Shown in pieces: positions 43,755 through 50,880 of a stretch of 59,714 nucleotides of DNA. The notes beneath the pieces were generated by a model. It did not search any database and was not told the origin of the DNA. It worked only from the letters and a program-made list of their open reading frames with translations. Both the position numbers and the translations under genes were made by a program. The stretch is from contig JAFDFZ010000019.1 of NCBI GenBank assembly GCA_019309565.1, positions 1 to 59,714 on the forward strand, given 5' to 3'. Each line of letters starts with the position of its first letter. The first letter of the stretch is position 1. The stretch is from Deltaproteobacteria bacterium. GTDB taxonomy: Bacteria; Desulfobacterota; Desulfobacteria; Desulfobacterales; SURF-15.

Positions 43755-43778
43755 TAAAGACATGGGCTATGGTACCGG

Positions 43779-44645
43779 TTATCCGATGGATAGTAAAACA
43801 ACGCCGGTGATCATGAAAATCGATGAAACAATTCTGCGTTTTGCATGCGGCTCTGCCAGAATATGAGTGCCCATTACGGTTCCAATGAGAATGCTCACTT
43901 CTCTGGCCGGCGCCACATAGCTGACGGGGGTAAATATCAATGCTGTCAACACAAGTATGTACGATAAAGGGTTTAGAACCCCGACACCAAAGGCGCATCC
44001 TTTGTTCATCCGCCACTGGTATTTTACTTCTTTCCAGTTATGCAAGGCATAGGGAGATAAAAGAATTGTCCGTGCAACGCTTGTGGACCAGTCCAGCAGA
44101 ATCGGTGGAATTAAAAGCCTGCTGACCGCCTGTTTATCCCATAATGTATAGCTTGCGATAATTACCCCGGTGACGATTCCATAACGAATCGCCCAGCTGC
44201 CCTTAGGATTTGTTCCTTCAAAGAGTCGAGCTCCACCCGCAAGGGTGAAAACACTATAAACAACAAGAAAGATGCCGATAATGGCCAGGATACCTGGTTG
44301 CTCCTGAAAAAAGACAATGGCTGCCATGCATGACAACAATGGGCCGGTTCCTCGTGCAAGGGGGTAAACCAATGACAAATCGCCCTTGCTGTACCCGCGC
44401 TGTAAGACCAGGTAATAGGCGAGATGCAACAAAGCGCTGACAAACATGAAAAGAATCTCCATGGGGCCAATGGAAGGTCTTTTCAAATAAAGAATGAAAA
44501 ATGTGACAGGAGCATAAATTACGCATGACAACGCTGCAAACAACCACACGAACGCGGGTCCGCCGCCTGCTCGTTTGGCTAGCAGATTCCATGTTGCATG
44601 GATGAATGCAGCAGACAGAATGAGTATGATCGCCAAGCTGTTCAT
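43779..44645 (-). CDS. EamA/DMT-family permease
   Basis: A 288-residue membrane protein with about ten hydrophobic segments and an internal two-fold repeat (each half an EamA domain): LAIILILSAAFIHATWNLLA and, in the second half, YGIVTGVIIASYTLWDKQAV. Members export or import small metabolites such as amino acids; no substrate can be named. It stands alone, divergent from the hyu genes. Confidence 0.85.
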   Translation of the reverse strand: MNSLAIILILSAAFIHATWNLLAKRAGGGPAFVWLFAALSCVIYAPVTFFILYLKRPSIGPMEILFMFVSALLHLAYYLVLQRGYSKGDLSLVYPLARGTGPLLSCMAAIVFFQEQPGILAIIGIFLVVYSVFTLAGGARLFEGTNPKGSWAIRYGIVTGVIIASYTLWDKQAVSRLLIPPILLDWSTSVARTILLSPYALHNWKEVKYQWRMNKGCAFGVGVLNPLSYILVLTALIFTPVSYVAPAREVSILIGTVMGTHILAEPHAKRRIVSSIFMITGVVLLSIG

Positions 44646-44719
44646 GGTTAACAGTGTATATACCGAAGCGCTGTCATTACAGCAATACTTACCTAAATTG
44701 ATACGGTTTTTCTATATTT

Positions 44720-44740
44720 GCACACCAAAAATTGATGTGC
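44720..44740. promoter_or_regulatory. Inverted repeat before hyuB, possible operator
   Basis: GCACACCAA-AAA-TTGATGTGC, a 9-bp inverted repeat with one mismatch, lies about 40 bp before the hyuB start and may bind a dimeric regulator. No regulator gene is next to this operon. Confidence 0.4.
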
Positions 44741-44781
44741 TAAAAAGATCAAATAATTCTCATACGAACCAAGGAGAAAGT

Positions 44782-46431
44782 ATGGCACACAAATTTGATC
44801 CCATCAGTCTTGAAATCATGTGGAATCGGTTAACCAGTATTGTCGATGAGGCGGCCGCCACACTGCTAAGAACTTCTTTCTCGACAATCGTCAAAGAATC
44901 AAACGACTATGCCTGTGTGCTCCTGGATGCCAATGGATCCGCGCTTGCAAATAATACGGCGAGCATTCCCTCCTTTATTGCAACTGTTCCTGAAACCGTA
45001 AGGCATTTTCTAAAAAGATTCCCTCATGATCAATGGCACCCGCAAGACGTTGTGATGACCAATGACCCGTGGCTGGCATCAGGCCATCTCCCGGATATAA
45101 CCATGGCCATGCCCATCTTTTACAGGGACAGATTGGTGGCCTTTGCAGGGACGATCGCCCATTCACCGGATATTGGGGGCTCGGTTTGGTCCGCAGACAC
45201 AAGAGAACTTTTTGAAGAGGGAATCAGAATCCCGATCATAAAACTATATCAGGCAGGGGTCCCCAACGAAACCCTTATGGAAATCATCCGGGAAAACGTC
45301 CGAATACCGGAAAAAGTATTCGGCGATCTGAATGCCCAGATTACGGCCCAGACCATGTGCAGCAATCGATTGGTTGAATTTCTGGAAGAAACCGGCCTGG
45401 AAGATTTGTCAGATCTGGCATGGGAGATTCAATCAAGAGCCGAAAGAGTGATGCGGGAAGCCATATCAAAGGTTCCGGATGGAGTTTATGAAAAAACAGT
45501 TGAGATGGACGGATATGAAGAGCCCATCATCCTGCATTGTAAAATCACTGTGGATGCCGATGAGCTTGAGATTGATTTTGAAGGAACCTCTGCCCAGATC
45601 GACCGCGCATTGAACTGTGTCATGAACTATACCTATTCCTATGCTACCTATCCCATCAAATGCGCACTGGATCCTTTCACTCCTAAAAATGAGGGGTCCT
45701 ATCGTCCTATTACCGTGAAAGCTCCGAAAGGGAGTATCTTGAATCCTACAATCCCGGCCCCTGTAAATGCCCGCCAGATTATAGGTCATATGCTGAGCGC
45801 CTGTGTATTCGGTGCCCTGCTCAAGGCGATTCCCGAAAAGGTGAAAGCAGAATCAGGAAGCCAGCCCACTCTAAGGGCTTTATTTACAGGCACCGGACTG
45901 GATGGTGAAAAATTCTCTTCGATTCTATTTGCAAACGGAGGAATGGGTGCCCGATTCGATAAAGACGGACTTTCATGCACCCCGTTTCCTACCAACAGCT
46001 CCTGCGGATCCATAGAGGTTCTGGAGACCACAGCCCCTCTTCTTTTTTGGAAAAAAGAGATGCTTGCCGATTCCGGAGGTGCTGGTAAATATCGGGGTGG
46101 TCTGGGACAGGAAATCATCCTGGAGGTGATATCCAAAGACCCCATCCGGGTTTCTCTTTTGACAGATAGACACCACCATCCGGCGCAGGGCTACATGGGT
46201 GGTTTACCGGGATCTCCAAATCGGCTGATCCTTAACGATGGACAATACATTCATCCAAAATCACAGACTTATTTGAATCCAGGCGATCGCCTGGTTATCG
46301 ACTACGCAGGCGGCGGTGGGTTCGGCCCTCCGCACGAGCGCGATCCGGAAAGAATTCGACAGGATCTTATGGACGAATTGATATCGAGAGAATCTGCAAC
46401 CACCATCTACGGATTGAAAGAAAGGATGTGA
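44782..46431 (+). CDS. hyuB: Hydantoinase B/5-oxoprolinase-type subunit, copy 1
   Basis: A 549-residue HyuB-family subunit. Typical parts are FDPISLEIMWNRLTSIVDEA at the start, VVMTNDPWLASGHLPDI, AHSPDIGGS and a C-terminal GGAGKYRGGLGQEI with AGGGGFGPPHERDPERIRQD. With HyuA it makes an ATP-dependent ring-opening hydantoinase/oxoprolinase or an acetone/acetophenone-type carboxylase component. ATG 44782 has AAGGAG upstream and fits the family start; a longer frame from 44575 runs into the divergent EamA gene. hyuA follows after 1 bp. Confidence 0.9.
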   Translation: MAHKFDPISLEIMWNRLTSIVDEAAATLLRTSFSTIVKESNDYACVLLDANGSALANNTASIPSFIATVPETVRHFLKRFPHDQWHPQDVVMTNDPWLASGHLPDITMAMPIFYRDRLVAFAGTIAHSPDIGGSVWSADTRELFEEGIRIPIIKLYQAGVPNETLMEIIRENVRIPEKVFGDLNAQITAQTMCSNRLVEFLEETGLEDLSDLAWEIQSRAERVMREAISKVPDGVYEKTVEMDGYEEPIILHCKITVDADELEIDFEGTSAQIDRALNCVMNYTYSYATYPIKCALDPFTPKNEGSYRPITVKAPKGSILNPTIPAPVNARQIIGHMLSACVFGALLKAIPEKVKAESGSQPTLRALFTGTGLDGEKFSSILFANGGMGARFDKDGLSCTPFPTNSSCGSIEVLETTAPLLFWKKEMLADSGGAGKYRGGLGQEIILEVISKDPIRVSLLTDRHHHPAQGYMGGLPGSPNRLILNDGQYIHPKSQTYLNPGDRLVIDYAGGGGFGPPHERDPERIRQDLMDELISRESATTIYGLKERM

Positions 46432-46432
46432 A

Positions 46433-48514
46433 ATGTCAGCCTTAAAGCTGGGTATCGATGTGGGCGGAACCTTCACGGATTTTGTGCTGCTCAACGTATC
46501 TGACGGCAAGATGGAAATCGGAAAGAACCTGACAACACCTAAAGACCCGTCTCAGGGGGTGATTTCAGGCTGCCGGAAGATTCTGGAAAAGGCCCGAATT
46601 TCGTTTGAATCCCTTCAAACCGTTATCCACGGCACAACCCTTGTCACCAATACCCTGATCGAACGAAAGGGTGCCCCAACCGGTTTAATAACGACCAAAG
46701 GCTTTCGAGACATACTGGAAACAGGAAATGAAATCCGATATGATCTTTATGATTTACAAATAGAAAAACCGAAACCACTGGTACCGAGACGTTATCGCAT
46801 CGGTATTTCAGAAAGAATAAACAGCAGCGGAGAAGTTCTAAAATCTCTGGATTTAGACGAGGTCAGGAAAGCTGCCGAATATTTTCAAAAACATGGTATT
46901 ACATCGATAGCAGTATGTCTGTTGCATGCTTATCGAAATCCAGTCCACGAACAGCAAATCATCCGGCTGCTCAACGAAGAATTTCCGTTCTTTCATGTGT
47001 CCATCTCAAGCCACGTTGCTCCTGAAATCAAAGAATATGAAAGAACCTCAACAACCGCAGCCAATGCCTATGTCCAACCGATCATGAAGCGATATCTTCG
47101 TTACCTTGAAAGCGAGTTGAAAAGAAACGGCTTTCGCGGCGGCTTCTATGTCATGATCTCAAGTGGCGGCATCACAAACGTGGCTGTAGCCGAGGCAACA
47201 CCCATAAAACTCTGCGAATCTGGACCCGCTGCGGGCGCACTTGTAGCCGCATTTTACGGCAACTGCATGGGGTTACATGATTTGATTTCCTTTGATATGG
47301 GTGGAACCACGGCAAAAATATGTCTCATCAACGATGGACGGCCCACTTACTCAAGAGAATTTGAAGCAGCAAGAATCAGCCGCTTTAAAAAAGGAAGTGG
47401 TTTTACCTTTAAGATCCCGTCCATCGAAATGATCGAAATTGGAGCCGGCGGGGGAAGTATCGGCTATATCGACCCGATGGGTCTTTTGAAAGTCGGCCCC
47501 CGGAGCGCCGGTGCCTCTCCAGGGCCGGCGTGTTATGGATTCGGTGGAGATGAACCTACGGTAACCGATGCCGCATTGATTTTGGGATATCTGAATCCGG
47601 ATTATTTTTTAGGAGGTGAAATGGAGCTGAATATGGATCGCGCCAGAGAAGTCGTAAAGAGACGGCTGGCCGATCCTCTTAACATCAGTGTCGAAGAAGC
47701 CGCCATCGGAATCAATCAGATCGTCACGGAAAACATGGCCACAGCAACACGGATCCATATCGCAGAGAGGGGAAAAGATCCCAGGCGCTATGCACTTTTG
47801 GCTTTCGGCGGGGCAGGGCCGATTCATGCATTTCGAATTGCCGAGTTGCTGAAAATTAATACCATTATTTGCCCCCCGGCTGCAGGAACAGCCTCAGCGT
47901 TGGGGCTGCTGGTTACTCCCATGGCGCTGGATTTCGCCAAGAGTTATATTTCAAGACTCGATTCGATAAACTGGGAGCATGTCAATCAAATCTACCGGGA
48001 AATGGAGACGGAAGCAGTCTGTGCATTGATGGAATCCGGCGCCAAAAGGGATGAGATATTGTTTGAAAGAACAGCGGACATGCAATATGCAGGTCAATTT
48101 TATGAAATCCCCTCCCGGGTGCCTGCAGGTCGGCTAAGTTCGAAGAGTGTTTCCGAAATCAAGGATATGTTTTACAAATCCTATGAAAAGGCGTTTGGCC
48201 GGTACATGACGGATGCTCCCATCCGGGTTTTAACCTGGCGGCTTCGCGCTCACTGTCCCGTCCCTGGCCTTGAAATAAAATATGCGCAAAGCCGGATGAA
48301 CGGAAGAAAGAATGAACCGAAAGGGTTCCGGCATGCTTATTTCCCGGCCGCAAGAAGTTTTATCGAATGCGCGGTGTATGAACGATATAGTTTAAAGCCG
48401 GGTACAACCCTGTGTGGCCCTGTAATATTGGAAGAGAGGGAATCCACAACGATTGTGGGCGTAGACTCAGAAGTCTCCGTCGATGAAAGACTTAATCTGA
48501 TCATCCGAAGATGA
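46433..48514 (+). CDS. hyuA: Hydantoinase A/5-oxoprolinase-type subunit, copy 1
   Basis: A 693-residue HyuA-family ATPase. ASKHA-fold motifs are LGIDVGGTFTDFVLL at the N-terminus, HGTTLVTNTLIERKG, ISFDMGGTTAKICLI near residue 285, EIGAGGGSIGYID and AFGGAGPIHAFRIAE. It phosphorylates or activates the substrate carbonyl for hydrolysis or carboxylation. It follows hyuB and is followed by the FrhB-like gene after 11 bp. Confidence 0.92.
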   Translation: MSALKLGIDVGGTFTDFVLLNVSDGKMEIGKNLTTPKDPSQGVISGCRKILEKARISFESLQTVIHGTTLVTNTLIERKGAPTGLITTKGFRDILETGNEIRYDLYDLQIEKPKPLVPRRYRIGISERINSSGEVLKSLDLDEVRKAAEYFQKHGITSIAVCLLHAYRNPVHEQQIIRLLNEEFPFFHVSISSHVAPEIKEYERTSTTAANAYVQPIMKRYLRYLESELKRNGFRGGFYVMISSGGITNVAVAEATPIKLCESGPAAGALVAAFYGNCMGLHDLISFDMGGTTAKICLINDGRPTYSREFEAARISRFKKGSGFTFKIPSIEMIEIGAGGGSIGYIDPMGLLKVGPRSAGASPGPACYGFGGDEPTVTDAALILGYLNPDYFLGGEMELNMDRAREVVKRRLADPLNISVEEAAIGINQIVTENMATATRIHIAERGKDPRRYALLAFGGAGPIHAFRIAELLKINTIICPPAAGTASALGLLVTPMALDFAKSYISRLDSINWEHVNQIYREMETEAVCALMESGAKRDEILFERTADMQYAGQFYEIPSRVPAGRLSSKSVSEIKDMFYKSYEKAFGRYMTDAPIRVLTWRLRAHCPVPGLEIKYAQSRMNGRKNEPKGFRHAYFPAARSFIECAVYERYSLKPGTTLCGPVILEERESTTIVGVDSEVSVDERLNLIIRR

Positions 48515-48525
48515 AGGAAAACTAA

Positions 48526-49722
48526 ATGCAGGAAAGCTTCTCAACCCTAAAAAAGCAGGTGATTGATCGCGGGCTTTGTACCGCGTGTGGAACGTGTGCA
48601 GGGGTGTGTTCCGAGCAGGCCATCGAGATGGTTTGTGTGGAAGAAGAGCCGGAGCCGAAACTTACAGGCAAGTGCAACCAGTGCGGGTTTTGTTATAATG
48701 CCTGTCCGGGTGGCGTTGTTCCCCTGGCCGACATGGACAGGTGGCTTTTTGGCAAACCCAGCAGCTTTCATGAAGCACCGCTTGGGATGTATCGAAAATC
48801 TCTGCGTGGATATGCCACAGATCATCGTTTAAGAGAGAGCTCTTCAAGTGGCGGGGTGACCTCCGCAATTTTAAATTACGCCCTTGATAGTGGTGTCATC
48901 GATGGAGCGATTATAGTATGCTCTAACCCGCAGATGCCCTGGCGATGTTCCGCAACCCTGGTGAGTTGCTCTGAACAGACAAGATCTGCCACACGATCTT
49001 CTCCGGAAATGGTTCCTGTAAACAGCCTGCTTAAGCATTCGGTTGTAGAAAAGGGCTGGCGAAAAATAGGTATTGTCGGCCTGCCCTGTCACATTCATGG
49101 GTTAAGAAAAATTCAAATGAAAGGAGAACCCCCTGAAATTTCAAAGGCCATAAAGCTCTGTATCGGGCTGTTCTGTGCCGCTACCTATTACTTTGAGGGC
49201 ATAAAGCATCTGCTTGTGGAGTTTGCCGGCATAGAAGAAATAAAAGAGGTTGTGGCCATGGACTACAAAGGGGGCCGGTGGCCGGGATCTCTTACGGTTT
49301 TAACGAGAGACGGGAAAATCACTCATGTGGCAACAAAACATGAGTACACGTGGCATTTTTTAGGCCCTGCCCCCTATAAACGAGATCGTTGCCTGATGTG
49401 TCCAGACTTTTCAGCTCGGGTGGCGGATCTTTCCATGGGCGATGTCTTCCAGAAAGTCTCGGACAATCCCAATCTTACGGCAGTACTTGCTCGAACCGAC
49501 ATCGGAGAAACCATTCTAACATCCGCCTCTTCGGCAGGCGTTATCTCCCTGGAAGATCACCCCCCGGAATTTATCCCCAAAAGCGGCATGGGATGGGAAT
49601 CAAAGGAACATGCAGGCATATTTCGAACCCGACAAAGAAAGCGATTCGGCTGGCCGACTCCAGATTTTCAATATCCGCTCAAGATATGCCCATTGCCCGG
49701 GAAAATCGTCTTTCCATCATAG
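48526..49722 (+). CDS. Coenzyme F420 hydrogenase/dehydrogenase beta-subunit (FrhB)-like protein
   Basis: A 398-residue iron-sulfur flavoprotein. Two 4Fe-4S motifs (CTACGTCAGVC and CNQCGFCYNAC, followed by Pro) are at the N-terminus; the FrhB_FdhB N and C domains follow, with SSSGGVTSAIL, GLPCHIHGLR and a KRDRCLMCPDFSARVADLSMGD C-terminal motif. Family members pass electrons between ferredoxin and a flavin or F420. In this operon it might couple the hydantoinase-type step to a reduction. The family includes non-F420 users. Confidence 0.88.
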   Translation: MQESFSTLKKQVIDRGLCTACGTCAGVCSEQAIEMVCVEEEPEPKLTGKCNQCGFCYNACPGGVVPLADMDRWLFGKPSSFHEAPLGMYRKSLRGYATDHRLRESSSSGGVTSAILNYALDSGVIDGAIIVCSNPQMPWRCSATLVSCSEQTRSATRSSPEMVPVNSLLKHSVVEKGWRKIGIVGLPCHIHGLRKIQMKGEPPEISKAIKLCIGLFCAATYYFEGIKHLLVEFAGIEEIKEVVAMDYKGGRWPGSLTVLTRDGKITHVATKHEYTWHFLGPAPYKRDRCLMCPDFSARVADLSMGDVFQKVSDNPNLTAVLARTDIGETILTSASSAGVISLEDHPPEFIPKSGMGWESKEHAGIFRTRQRKRFGWPTPDFQYPLKICPLPGKIVFPS

Positions 49723-49770
49723 TTACTGACATTATCATTCATGCACTACGATGAGGTTAACAGATGAGGT

Positions 49771-50115
49771 TTATAAAGGCAAAAACTGTATTCTATTAGA
49801 AAGATCTTCAACCTCTCCGGCCTTTGATATGATCTCCAGATCGTGTATGCAGGCTCCTATGGAAACTCTCATCTGGTGAGCATAGATGACTCCGCTAAAA
49901 GGGATACCCTCTTTTTGCCTCCTGGCACATTCGGAAAGAAGATCATTATCTTGTGTAAAAAGAACCCGGCCGAGTTTTGTTGCCCTGTCTAGCAGTTCGG
50001 CATCCCCCATCTTGTCGGCTCCATCTTCATAGGCAGTAATCACGTCGACCCCACGGAGGCGAAGCCCTTCTGTTATTGCACGTGGAATATGCTGGTCCAT
50101 GTAAATGGGGATCAT
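49771..50115 (-). CDS. DUF5615 PIN-like toxin-type protein
   Basis: A 114-residue protein of the DUF5615 PIN-like fold. The N-terminal MDQHIPRAITEGLRLRGVDV carries a conserved acidic residue, and a central VLFTQDNDLLSECARR has the family QDxD motif. These proteins are predicted RNases that pair with DUF433 proteins. It lies 2 bp after the DUF433 gene. Toxic activity is inferred from family and arrangement. Confidence 0.82.
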   Translation of the reverse strand: MIPIYMDQHIPRAITEGLRLRGVDVITAYEDGADKMGDAELLDRATKLGRVLFTQDNDLLSECARRQKEGIPFSGVIYAHQMRVSIGACIHDLEIISKAGEVEDLSNRIQFLPL

Positions 50116-50117
50116 GG

Positions 50118-50438
50118 TTAGATCAACCCTTTAGATTTCAGCCTGTCTTCAAGGGGTGTCCGCCCGGTTTCTTTCTGAATCTGATTCACAAGTTTGAGTC
50201 TCTCTTCAATATCCTGATCAAGCGCTTCCTTATGATCCCAGTAGTAGGCCAGTGCAGAATAGATCTGTCCAAGGTTCAGATATGGGTGCTGAAAATGAAG
50301 CTCCTCCGGGCTCCAGCCGTAAGCGGTCTTTTCCAGGATAAGTTCTACGACCTTCATATTTGTTCCTTCAATAAATGGAACGCCTTTATCATCCAGCACA
50401 ATATGTTCATATTTTGTTTTCGCAATGGTTAAAGTCAT
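50118..50438 (-). CDS. DUF433-family antitoxin-type protein
   Basis: A 106-residue DUF433 protein, a small helix-turn-helix type. Motifs: HIVLDDKGVPFIEGTNMKVV, TAYGWSPEELHFQHPYLNL and QIYSALAYYWDHKEALD. ATG 50438 has GGAGG 8 bases upstream and is preferred to an upstream start at 50465. It precedes the DUF5615 gene and probably represses their shared promoter, as DNA-binding antitoxins often do. Confidence 0.85.
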   Translation of the reverse strand: MTLTIAKTKYEHIVLDDKGVPFIEGTNMKVVELILEKTAYGWSPEELHFQHPYLNLGQIYSALAYYWDHKEALDQDIEERLKLVNQIQKETGRTPLEDRLKSKGLI

Positions 50439-50603
50439 GATGTGTACCTCCGCCTTTCTTTCCATCCCATCATATAACAGGGAACAACAGTGGCATAGAA
50501 GGATTAATCTTATTACTCAAATGACATATTTTTTTATATTTTCACCTATTAAGGATTAATTTGCAAGACTCTTTACCGTTCTTGACAGAATTGACAGAGA
50601 GTA

Positions 50604-50717
50604 AACCCCGTTAGAGAACGATGTTCTCTAACGATTTTAGATGGTGGCATTAAACCACCATCTATAAGGAATTATCTATACAACCGAAAGCAGTCGGTGG
50701 CTTTCTCTAACGGGGTT
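50604..50717. repeat. 114-bp element with three nested hairpins and competing pairings
   Basis: Perfect 15-bp terminal inverted repeats AACCCCGTTAGAGAA (50604-50618) and TTCTCTAACGGGGTT (50703-50717). Inside, GTTAGAGAAC-GAT-GTTCTCTAAC forms a perfect hairpin (50610-50632), AGATGGTGG and CCACCATCT (50639-50663) form another, and CCGA/TCGG a third. The 9-mer TTCTCTAAC occurs twice and can pair with the same GTTAGAGAA, so two structures exclude each other. It lies between the toxin pair and the TRAP gene. Not a riboswitch class I recognise. Confidence 0.7.
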
Positions 50718-50749
50718 AACCGCTGCCTGACGGCTTCAAGACGGTAGCT

Positions 50750-50836
50750 TCAGGGGCCAAGGGGTCGAGGATTCAAGGGTTCAAGTGAAACAGATCAGCA
50801 TCTGCACGCCCCTTGCCCCTCAGAATGCTTGGACCC
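50750..50836. repeat. E-family repeat, second full copy
   Basis: CAAGGGGTCGAGGATTCAAG on the left and a CAGAATGCTTGGACCCTAG-like right half, matching the layout at 32243-32340. Followed by a separate hairpin. Confidence 0.6.
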
Positions 50837-50838
50837 TA

Positions 50839-50859
50839 GTACACTCTGCCTCAGTGTAC
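50839..50859 (+). promoter_or_regulatory. Hairpin in the TRAP gene leader
   Basis: GTACACT (50839-50845) and AGTGTAC (50853-50859) form a 7-bp stem ending 8 bases before the ribosome site AAAGGAG of the TRAP gene. It may affect initiation or be the tail of the E repeat. Confidence 0.35.
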
Positions 50860-50880
50860 GCATTATGAAAGGAGCATAAT

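Noticed and set aside
50604..50717. Known riboswitch or T-box
   Set aside because: No conserved core of a known class could be matched; inverted ends favour a repeat element, so only an open finding is given.
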